Shown: positions 24,237 to 31,214 of the stretch, one piece after another
Layout of the letters: the number at the start of each line of letters is the position of its first letter
How positions within the stretch are numbered: the first letter of the stretch is position 1
Assembly: GCA_035550075.1 (NCBI GenBank)
Contig: DASZQG010000123.1
Span: 1-51,883 of the forward strand
Reading direction: 5' to 3'
Length of the DNA stretch: 51,883 nucleotides
From: AWTP1-13 sp035550075
GTDB taxonomy: Bacteria; Pseudomonadota; Alphaproteobacteria; Rhizobiales; Hyphomicrobiaceae
Position numbers and translations under genes: made by a program
The notes under the pieces: model-generated
What the model was told of the DNA's origin: nothing
What the model saw: only the letters and a program-made list of their open reading frames with translations
Database searches by the model: none

Positions 24237-25229
24237 ATGACATCACTGAAAGGGGCCGTGCTCGGCGCTGTGGTGGCAGCTTGTGCGCTGTCGGCCACCG
24301 GCGTCGCGTCGGCGCAGGAGCGCGTCAAGGTTCGGTTTGGCATTCTGACAACGGCCTCACAGGCGGCCTTCTATGTCGGCGTCAAGAAGGGCATATTCGC
24401 CAAATACGGTTTCGACGTCGAAGTGAAATCGCTCGCAACCGGCGTGCAAGCCAACCAGGCACTGGCAGCCAATCAGGTTGACTGGGGTGGCGGTGGCGTC
24501 GAATCGACGGTCGTCGCCTGGGCGACGAACCTGCCGTTCAACGTGTATGCCATGTACGCCAAGAGCGGCGACTCTTACGGCATTCTCGTTCGCAACGAGT
24601 CCAACATCCACTCGCCGAAGGATCTCAAGGGCAAGAAGGTCGCGGTTCCCCAAGGCACGGCGCCGGCGCAGGGCCTCAGTCAGGTGATGCAGCAGGCCGG
24701 CCTGGCGCGCGACGACGTCATGCGCGTCAATGCCACCTACGGCAGCATGGGTCAGATGCTGATCCAGGGTTCGGTCGATGCCATGTGCGGCCTGGAGCCG
24801 TTCCTGACGCTGACCGCCGAGAAAATGGAAGGCAAGGCGACGCTGATGATGCGCCTTGGCAAATACGTGCAGGGCGGCGGCTTTTTCCTGATCACGGATC
24901 AATGGGCGAAAGCGCACCCCGACAAGCTGGCCGACGCCGTAGCGGCCTTGTGGGAATCACAGCAGTGGGTGCGCAAGAACCCCAAGGAAGCCGCGACCAT
25001 TCAGGCGGAGTTCCTGAAGGTCGAGCCACGCATCGTCGAAGTCACCTTCAAATGGCTCGACTACAATCCCCTGATAGATGATTTCACGCGCAAATCGCTG
25101 GACACGACATCCGCGTACCTCGCATCGGAAAAACTCATTCCCAAACAGATCGATCCTGCTTCGCACCTGGCCGACTACAATCGCATAGTTAAGGAAGTGC
25201 AGGCCAAGCACGCAAAGTTCCTGGAATGA
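24237..25229 (+). CDS. ABC transporter substrate-binding protein, NMT1/SsuA type
   Basis: This 330-residue secreted protein starts at an ATG after a strong AAGGAGGAAG. A signal peptide is cleaved near ASA-QE (residue 26). The mature part, VKVRFGILTTASQAAFYVGVKKGIFAKYGFDVEV, is typical of the NMT1/THI5-like and SsuA/TauA binding proteins, as is DLKGKKVAVPQGTAP. These proteins bind sulfonates, nitrate, pyrimidine precursors or aromatic acids. Operon position 26 bases after the second carboxyltransferase suggests the ligand is the acid that the CoA-transferase activates. Its stop overlaps the ATPase start (ATGA at 25226-25229). Confidence 0.92.
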   Translation: MTSLKGAVLGAVVAACALSATGVASAQERVKVRFGILTTASQAAFYVGVKKGIFAKYGFDVEVKSLATGVQANQALAANQVDWGGGGVESTVVAWATNLPFNVYAMYAKSGDSYGILVRNESNIHSPKDLKGKKVAVPQGTAPAQGLSQVMQQAGLARDDVMRVNATYGSMGQMLIQGSVDAMCGLEPFLTLTAEKMEGKATLMMRLGKYVQGGGFFLITDQWAKAHPDKLADAVAALWESQQWVRKNPKEAATIQAEFLKVEPRIVEVTFKWLDYNPLIDDFTRKSLDTTSAYLASEKLIPKQIDPASHLADYNRIVKEVQAKHAKFLE

Positions 25230-26026
25230 CGCCAGTGGCGAGCGACATCCTCGTTGCACGGAATATATCGAAGACCTACTTCGATTCGGTCCGTAACAAC
25301 GATGTCCATGCGCTGCAGGACGTGTCGATGACGGTGCGAGCACACGAGTTCGTATCCGTCATCGGTCCGTCCGGCTGCGGCAAGTCGACATTTCTGCGCA
25401 TCGTGGCGGGACTCGATCGTCCAACCTCGGGAGAGGTTCTCGTGGACGGCCGCAAGATCACCCGGCCCGGTGCCGACCGCGGCATGGTGTTCCAGGAGTA
25501 TGCGCTCCTGCCCTGGAAGACGACGTGGGCCAATATCGAATTCGGACCGCGTCTGAAGGGCATCGGCAGGAAGGAGCGGGACGCCATCGTCAGGCGTTTC
25601 GTCGATCTGGTCGGGTTGACTGGTTTCGAGGAGAAATACCCGCACCAGCTCTCGGGCGGTATGCGCCAGCGCGCCGCCGTCGCCCGCGTGCTTGCCAACA
25701 ATCCTGCGGTCTTGCTGATGGATGAGCCGTTCGCGGCGGTCGATGCCATGACCCGCCAGCGTCTGCAGGAAGAGCTGACCGCGATCACCGCCGTTGAGCA
25801 CACCACGGTTCTGTTCGTCACCCACGCCATCGACGAAGCCGTGTTCCTGTCCGATCGCGTGATTGCGCTGTCCGGCCGTCCCGGCCGGATCGCCACCGAC
25901 TTGATCATCGACTTGCCGCGACCGAGGCGATGGGAGGAGCTGGTACGCGATGAGCGCTTTGCGTCCTATCGGGACGAACTCACGCGGTGCATTCACGGCA
26001 CCGCGGCAGTGAAGGAACACGCATGA
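25226..26026 (+). CDS. ABC transporter ATP-binding protein, SsuB/TauB/NrtD type
   Basis: This 266-residue ATPase has Walker A GPSGCGKS at 47-54, signature LSGGMRQRAAVAR from 142, Walker B VLLMDEP shortly after, and the switch histidine in FVTHAIDEAVFLSDRV. The QEYALLPWKTTWANIE Q-loop segment is characteristic of the taurine/nitrate/sulfonate family. It is coupled by ATGA overlaps to the binding protein before it and the permease after it, making a complete importer of one ATPase, one permease and one binding protein. Confidence 0.95.
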   Translation: MTPVASDILVARNISKTYFDSVRNNDVHALQDVSMTVRAHEFVSVIGPSGCGKSTFLRIVAGLDRPTSGEVLVDGRKITRPGADRGMVFQEYALLPWKTTWANIEFGPRLKGIGRKERDAIVRRFVDLVGLTGFEEKYPHQLSGGMRQRAAVARVLANNPAVLLMDEPFAAVDAMTRQRLQEELTAITAVEHTTVLFVTHAIDEAVFLSDRVIALSGRPGRIATDLIIDLPRPRRWEELVRDERFASYRDELTRCIHGTAAVKEHA

Positions 26027-26850
26027 CCGCGAGCGAGGTATCCGCGGAGGTAATGCGGCCGGTGCCGCGCGCGCGCGTCCTGCGCTGGGCGACCGATCTA
26101 CTGCCTTTCGTGGTCGGCGTCGCAATTTGGCAGCTGCTCTCCTTCCTCGAGATCTGGCCGCGCGTCCTATTTCCGTCGCCGCTCGAAGTCCTTGCCGCGT
26201 TCGCCGAGGATTTGCGCACAGGTGTCCTGCTGGTCAATCTAGGGGTGAGCCTGAAGAGCCTTGGACTTGGGTTTGTCATAGGTGCCATATTTGCGGTGCC
26301 GCTCGGCTACCTGATGGGCCTCAACCGGTTCAGCCGCGACTTTTTCGACCCACTTGTCAACCTGTTGCAGGCCATACCAGGCCTCGCCTGGATCCCGTTC
26401 GCCATCCTGTGGTTCGGCTTGGGACAAGGCGCCGTGACGTTCATCATCGTGATGTCGGTATTTTTCCCCGTGCTGCACAACCTGCTCACCGGAATTCGCA
26501 TGGTGCAGCCGGTGCTGATTGAGGCGGTGCAAACACTGGGGGCGGGACGCGTCGCTGTCATCCGCCACGTGATTTTCCCGTCAACGCTTCCCAATCTGAT
26601 GACCGGCGTCCGACTCGGGATCGCCTTCGGCTTCCGGTCGCTGGTGGGCGGGGAGATGATCGCGAGCACCGACGGGTTGGGCTACGCCATTTTCAATGCC
26701 CAACAGTATTTTCAGTCCGCGCGCATTGTCGTCGGCATGCTGGCAATCGGCATCACCTGGCTGCTGATGGATCGGCTGATCCTGCGTCCGATAGAATTGC
26801 GCACCACCCTGCGATGGGGCCTGGTTCGCGAAGGTCTCGAGTCGACCTAG
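26023..26850 (+). CDS. ABC transporter permease, SsuC/TauC type
   Basis: This 275-residue inner-membrane protein starts at the ATG overlapping the ATPase stop. It has about six membrane helices and the ATPase-docking loop EAVQTLGAGRVAVIRHVIFPSTLP-type segment in the second half, followed by GIAFGFRSLVGGEMI. The early FPSPLEVLAAFAEDL segment is a family hallmark. It is the last gene of the operon; an inverted repeat straddles the junction with the convergent antiporter gene. Confidence 0.94.
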   Translation: MTASEVSAEVMRPVPRARVLRWATDLLPFVVGVAIWQLLSFLEIWPRVLFPSPLEVLAAFAEDLRTGVLLVNLGVSLKSLGLGFVIGAIFAVPLGYLMGLNRFSRDFFDPLVNLLQAIPGLAWIPFAILWFGLGQGAVTFIIVMSVFFPVLHNLLTGIRMVQPVLIEAVQTLGAGRVAVIRHVIFPSTLPNLMTGVRLGIAFGFRSLVGGEMIASTDGLGYAIFNAQQYFQSARIVVGMLAIGITWLLMDRLILRPIELRTTLRWGLVREGLEST

Positions 26851-26852
26851 AA

Positions 26853-26882
26853 ACCCGCACCCGATCACGAGGCCGTGCGGGT
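26853..26882. terminator. Possible bidirectional terminator between convergent genes
   Basis: Arms ACCCGCAC (26853-26860) and GTGCGGGT (26875-26882) match perfectly around a 14-base loop, 3 bases after the permease stop. The repeat overlaps the last codons of the antiporter gene. Only short T/A runs flank it (AAA before, TCTT after), so strength is doubtful. Confidence 0.45.
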
Positions 26883-28682
26883 CTTCGCGCGCACGGAATG
26901 CGTCGCTGAGTGCCCTGCCTGGCCCGCGGCCTCCTGCAGGTCCCGGCGGAATTCATCGCGTTTCTCGTGTATGGACGCAATGACGTGTCCAGTGGCAACG
27001 CCAAGGCCCACCAGCGCCGCCTCAGAGAGTTGCAGGCTGGCTTCGATCGTCTCTGGCACCGCGTCGGTTGCACCGATGCTGTAGAGGTGACGTGCATGCG
27101 TGGCGTCGCGGGCGCGAGCCACCACCAGCATGTCCGGCCGCAGGCGACGAACCATTTTGATGATCTCGTCGATGGCGGCCTGCGTGTGGATCGTGACTAT
27201 GACGGCAGCCGCCTCCATCACTCCGCAAGTTCGGAGAAATGCTTCGTTGGTCGCGTCGCCGTAGAAAACCTCACGGCCGCGTCGCCGCCATTCCGTAACG
27301 GCCGCCGGGTCGCTGTCGGTGGCGATAAACGGATAGTTGTGGCGCGCAAGCATCTCGCACACGGTCTGCCCGACACGACCGTGGCCGACCACGATGGCGC
27401 CAGGGCTGCCAACGGCAATCGGCACCGCGCGCAATTCAGGAGCGAGAGCTTTGTCCTGCTCCAGGTAAACCGTCGCCTTGCGCGCAACGACCGCAAGCAG
27501 CGGAATGAGGGCCATGGTCAAGGATGCGACCGCCAGGGTGAAGCTGGCTGTGTTGCTGCCAACCAGTTTGAGCGTGACGGCAACACCAACGACCACGAAT
27601 GCGAATTCTCCGGCTGGACCGAGCAGAAGTCCGGTTTCGATCGCAGCGGGAGCCGGCACCCGGAAGATCCGGGCCAGCATGGCGATCAGCGTCGCCTTCA
27701 ACGTGACCAGACCGATAACGCAGGCCACCAGCAGAACCGGCTCGCGTGCCAGCTCTCGAAAATCAATGGTCATGCCGACGGTGAAGAAGAACAGGCCAAG
27801 CAACAGCCCCTTGAAGGGCTCGATGGTGGCCTCTATCGCCTTGCGAAATTCGGTCTCTGCCAGCAGCAGGCCCGCCACGAAGGCGCCGAGGGCCATGGAA
27901 AGGCCGGCCAGCCCGGCCGCCACGCCGGTGCCGACGATGACGAACAGGGTGGTGGCTACGAACAATTCTCCGGTGCCGCTCGCGGCGACCAGACGGAAGA
28001 GCGGGCGCATCAGTAACCGCCCCGCCACGACGATGAGCCCGACCGCTATTGCCGCGTTGGCCAACGCCAGCATGATCCCGGTGACCAGCGAACTACTGGC
28101 GTCACTGCCCAGGATCGACACCAGCAGCAGGATGGGCACCACCGCCATGTCCTGCGCCAGCAGGATCGAGAAACTTGTTCGTCCTGTTGCCGTGGCGAGG
28201 CGCCGCTGGCTGGAGAGAACGTCGATGACAATGGCAGTTGAGGACAGGGCCAGGCAGGACCCGATGATGATCGCCGCGGCCGGCTTGGCTCCGGCCATTG
28301 CAACGGCGCCCGCAAGGATGGCGGCGCAGAGCAGCACCTGCAGATTGCCCAGCCCGAACACCAGCCGCCGCATGGTCAGCAGGCGGGCGTAGGACAGCTC
28401 CAATCCGATAAGGAACAGCAGAAATACAACGCCGAGCTCGGCAATAACGGACACGTTCTTGGCGTCAACGACGGTTACCCAATACAGCCATGGCACCTTG
28501 TCCATGAAGGACCCCAGGCCCAGCGGCCCGAGGACGGCGCCAGCGCCCAGATATCCAAGCACTGGGCTTACCCCGAGCTTGCGCACCACCGGTACGATGA
28601 TGCCAGCGGTGCCGAGCACGACAAGGGCATCGCTGTAGGCGCTGATATTTACAAAAGTGCCTGCCATCCACCCTCGCGTCAT
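26865..28682 (-). CDS. Kef/CPA2-type cation:proton antiporter with NAD-binding RCK (TrkA-N) domain
   Basis: The protein is about 605 residues from the ATG at 28680-28682; an ATG at 28667 is an alternative, and the frame stays open upstream without conserved sequence. It has 12 or so membrane helices from residue 10 to about 400, with PVLGYLGAGAVLGP and LFLIGLELSYARLL typical of CPA2 exchangers. A cytosolic Rossmann fold begins at GHGRVGQ (433-439). It probably exchanges K+ or Na+ for H+ in the inner membrane. KefB/KefC relatives are gated by glutathione adducts; whether this one is cannot be told. It lies 92 bases after the acyl-CoA dehydrogenase gene on the same strand. Confidence 0.9.
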   Translation of the reverse strand: MTRGWMAGTFVNISAYSDALVVLGTAGIIVPVVRKLGVSPVLGYLGAGAVLGPLGLGSFMDKVPWLYWVTVVDAKNVSVIAELGVVFLLFLIGLELSYARLLTMRRLVFGLGNLQVLLCAAILAGAVAMAGAKPAAAIIIGSCLALSSTAIVIDVLSSQRRLATATGRTSFSILLAQDMAVVPILLLVSILGSDASSSLVTGIMLALANAAIAVGLIVVAGRLLMRPLFRLVAASGTGELFVATTLFVIVGTGVAAGLAGLSMALGAFVAGLLLAETEFRKAIEATIEPFKGLLLGLFFFTVGMTIDFRELAREPVLLVACVIGLVTLKATLIAMLARIFRVPAPAAIETGLLLGPAGEFAFVVVGVAVTLKLVGSNTASFTLAVASLTMALIPLLAVVARKATVYLEQDKALAPELRAVPIAVGSPGAIVVGHGRVGQTVCEMLARHNYPFIATDSDPAAVTEWRRRGREVFYGDATNEAFLRTCGVMEAAAVIVTIHTQAAIDEIIKMVRRLRPDMLVVARARDATHARHLYSIGATDAVPETIEASLQLSEAALVGLGVATGHVIASIHEKRDEFRRDLQEAAGQAGHSATHSVRAKTRTAS

Positions 28683-28774
28683 CGCGGCAAAGCGCTCCGC
28701 GATAGTGCATGAATTCCGCGCGCGTGGATAGAAGCGCCGCGTGCCCACGTCCTGCTTCGCAGGCGGTGCGACTT

Positions 28775-29941
28775 TCAATACGACTTCGGAAGGTCGAGTG
28801 CCTTCTCGGCGATGTGTGAGAGAATCAATTCTCGCGACACGGGCGCGATACGCGCGATCAGGATTTCGCGCAGGTAGCGCTCGACATGGAATTCCTTGGC
28901 ATACCCCATGCCGCCGTGCGTCATCACGGCTGTCTCGCAGGCCCGAAAGCCGGCCTCTGCGCCCAGGTATTTGGCAGCGTTGGCCTCCACCCCGCACGGC
29001 TCCCCGGCATCGTACAAGGCCGCCGCCTTCAGCATCATGAGGTTGGCAGCCTCCAGCTCGGCCCAGCACTTCGCCAATGGGTGCTGGATCGCCTGGTTCT
29101 GGCCAATCGGTCGTCCGAAAACGACTCGCTCCTTTGCGTAGCGCGCAGCGCGCGCAAGAGCGGCCCGTCCGGTTCCCACCGCCTCGGCGGCGATGAGGAT
29201 GCGCTCCGGGTTTATGCCGTGCAGGATGTATTCGAAGCCACGGCCTTCCTCGCCGATACGGTCGGCTGCGGGCACCGGCAGCGCATCGAAGAATAGCTGA
29301 TTGGAGTCGACGGCCTTCCGGCCCATCTTGTCGATGGCCCGGGCCTCTACGTGCCGCCGGTCGAGGGCGGTATAGAACAGCGATAGCCCCTGGGTTGGCT
29401 TGGATACGTCTTCAAGGGGCGTGGTGCGCGCCAGGAGCAGCACGCGATCTGCGACCTGCGCCGTCGAAATCCAGATCTTCTGCCCGCTCACGAGATAGCG
29501 ATCGCCGTCGCGTACCGCTCGCGTCTTCAGCCGCGTCGTGTCGAGGCCGGCATCCGGTTCGGTTACGGCGAAGCAGGCTTTCTCGTTGCCTTTGATCAGC
29601 GGCGGAAGGAAGCGGCGCTTCTGCTCTTCGGTGCCGAACACGACCACCGGGTTCAGCCCGAAGATATTCATGTGCAGCGCCGATGCTCCTGAGAAGGCGG
29701 CGCCCGACTCGGCGACGGCCTGCATCATCACCGCAGCTTCGGTGATGCCAAGACCGGCCCCGCCATAAGCCTCCGGCATGGCGATGCCAAGCCAGCCCGC
29801 GTCGGCCACCGCGCGGTGGAAGTCGTGCGGAAAGCCGCCCTCTCGGTCTTTTTCCAGCCAATAGTCCTCCCCAAAGCCGCTGCACAGCTTGAGGATCGCC
29901 TCGCGTATCTCTTCCTGGGCGCGGTCGAGCGAGAACTTCAT
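28775..29941 (-). CDS. Acyl-CoA dehydrogenase
   Basis: This 388-residue flavoprotein oxidises an acyl-CoA to the 2-enoyl-CoA, passing electrons to ETF. FAD-binding parts are CFAVTEPDAGLDTTRLKT (123-140) and KIWISTAQVADRVLL. The usual C-terminal catalytic Glu (YEGTS) is replaced by Pro367 in RIAPVSREL, but Glu246 in HGINPERI sits at the position of the catalytic base of isovaleryl-CoA and long-chain dehydrogenases. This points to branched or unusual acyl chains. It lies 15 bases after the racemase-like gene, so the two are co-transcribed and probably act on the same acyl-CoA. Confidence 0.92.
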   Translation of the reverse strand: MKFSLDRAQEEIREAILKLCSGFGEDYWLEKDREGGFPHDFHRAVADAGWLGIAMPEAYGGAGLGITEAAVMMQAVAESGAAFSGASALHMNIFGLNPVVVFGTEEQKRRFLPPLIKGNEKACFAVTEPDAGLDTTRLKTRAVRDGDRYLVSGQKIWISTAQVADRVLLLARTTPLEDVSKPTQGLSLFYTALDRRHVEARAIDKMGRKAVDSNQLFFDALPVPAADRIGEEGRGFEYILHGINPERILIAAEAVGTGRAALARAARYAKERVVFGRPIGQNQAIQHPLAKCWAELEAANLMMLKAAALYDAGEPCGVEANAAKYLGAEAGFRACETAVMTHGGMGYAKEFHVERYLREILIARIAPVSRELILSHIAEKALDLPKSY

Positions 29942-29956
29942 CGTTGGCCAGTCTGT

Positions 29957-31108
29957 TCAGCCCATCCCAACCACGCCGTCGCTTTTCAGAGCCTTGATCT
30001 CGTCCGCGGCAAAGCCCCAGTCCGCGAGTACACGCTCGGTGTCGGAGCCGGCCTGCCGCGCCGGTTGCCCGGCCTGTGGCACCGTGCGACTGAAGCGCGG
30101 CGCCGGCGCCGGCTGCAGCACACCATCGACATTCAAGAAAGTCTTGCGCGCCTTGTTGTGCGGGTAGCTCTCAACCTCTGCCAGCGAGAGGACCGGAGCA
30201 ACGCAGGCGTCGCTGCCTTCGAAGATCTTCTCCCACTCGGAACGCGTCTTGGACGCGATCACCTCGGCAAAGCGCCGCCGCAGGTCAGGCCAGCCGGCCC
30301 GGTCATGCTGCCTCGGGAGCTCCGACAGCTCAAGCCCGAGCCGTTGCACGAACTCCTCGTAGAACCGCTTCTCGATGGCACCTACAGCCAGCCACTTGCC
30401 GTCTTTCGTCGCGTAGGTCCCATACCAGGGCGACCCCGTGTCCAGAATGTTGACCCCGCGCTCGTCCTTCCAGGTTCCTTGCGAGTAAAGGCCGTAGATC
30501 AGGCCCATGAGTGCCGCGGACCCGTCCACCATGGCCGCATCGACCACCTGACCGCGGCCGGACCTTTGTGCCTCCAGCAGGGCGCAAACAACTCCGAAGG
30601 CGAGCAGCATGCCGCCGCCTCCGAAGTCGCCGACCAAGTTGAGAGGCGGCACGGGGGCCTCGCCTTTGCGGCCGATAGCGTGCAGCACACCGGCAAGCGC
30701 GATGTAGTTGATGTCGTGTCCTGCCTGATTGGCAAGCGGGCCGTCCTGGCCGAAGCCGGTCATCCGGCCGAACACCAGCTTCGGATTGATCTTCAGCAGT
30801 GTGTCCGGTCCAAGTCCGAGCCGCTCCATCACGCCGGGGCGGAAGCCCTCGATGATTGCATCCGCCTTGGTGATCAGGCGCTCGATGACCTTGCGTCCCC
30901 CATCTGCTTTCACATCGACGGCGATGGAGGAGCGTCCGCGGTGCAGCACCTCGAATTTCGGTGCGCGACCCGGAATGCCGAGGTCCGCTGCCTCGCGCCG
31001 GTCGACCCGCACAACCTCTGCGCCCATATCGGACAGCATCATCGCTGCGAACGGGGCTGGGCCGATTCCGGCCATCTCGATGATTCGAATTCCGGCGAGT
31101 GGACCCAT
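29957..31108 (-). CDS. Alpha-methylacyl-CoA racemase-like protein (CaiB/BaiF superfamily)
   Basis: The protein is 383 residues from the ATG at 31106-31108 (MGPLAGIRIIEMAGIGPAPFA). Three residues match the catalytic set of bacterial alpha-methylacyl-CoA racemase: His131 in AGHDINY, Asp161 in GDFGGGG, and Glu246 in AVGAIE. All are shifted by the same 5 positions from the mycobacterial enzyme (His126, Asp156, Glu241). This favours 2-methylacyl-CoA epimerisation over CoA transfer. The product would be the S form required by acyl-CoA dehydrogenases, consistent with the dehydrogenase gene 15 bases downstream. A longer open frame to 31258 has low-complexity, unconserved sequence. Confidence 0.9.
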   Translation of the reverse strand: MGPLAGIRIIEMAGIGPAPFAAMMLSDMGAEVVRVDRREAADLGIPGRAPKFEVLHRGRSSIAVDVKADGGRKVIERLITKADAIIEGFRPGVMERLGLGPDTLLKINPKLVFGRMTGFGQDGPLANQAGHDINYIALAGVLHAIGRKGEAPVPPLNLVGDFGGGGMLLAFGVVCALLEAQRSGRGQVVDAAMVDGSAALMGLIYGLYSQGTWKDERGVNILDTGSPWYGTYATKDGKWLAVGAIEKRFYEEFVQRLGLELSELPRQHDRAGWPDLRRRFAEVIASKTRSEWEKIFEGSDACVAPVLSLAEVESYPHNKARKTFLNVDGVLQPAPAPRFSRTVPQAGQPARQAGSDTERVLADWGFAADEIKALKSDGVVGMG

Positions 31109-31214
31109 CGCGATTCCCTTCCCTAGTGCAGGGCGCAAACCCCGCTGACCGCGGGCGGCACGGCGATCATCTGCCTGTGGCGTCGGCGGCGCTGCTGAAG
31201 ACGTGGCGCTCCCG

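Noticed and set aside
27478..28392. 304-codon Ser/Thr/Ala-rich frame on the plus strand
   Set aside because: It is the complement of the membrane part of the Kef-type antiporter. Low-complexity composition is typical of antisense shadows of hydrophobic genes.
28775..29941. Idea that the acyl-CoA dehydrogenase is a catalytically dead paralogue because the C-terminal Glu is missing
   Set aside because: Glu246 occupies the alternative catalytic position used by isovaleryl-CoA and long-chain dehydrogenases.
29816..31126. 436-codon open frame on the plus strand
   Set aside because: It is antisense to the racemase-like and dehydrogenase genes, both of which carry catalytic motifs; the translation has no recognisable domain.
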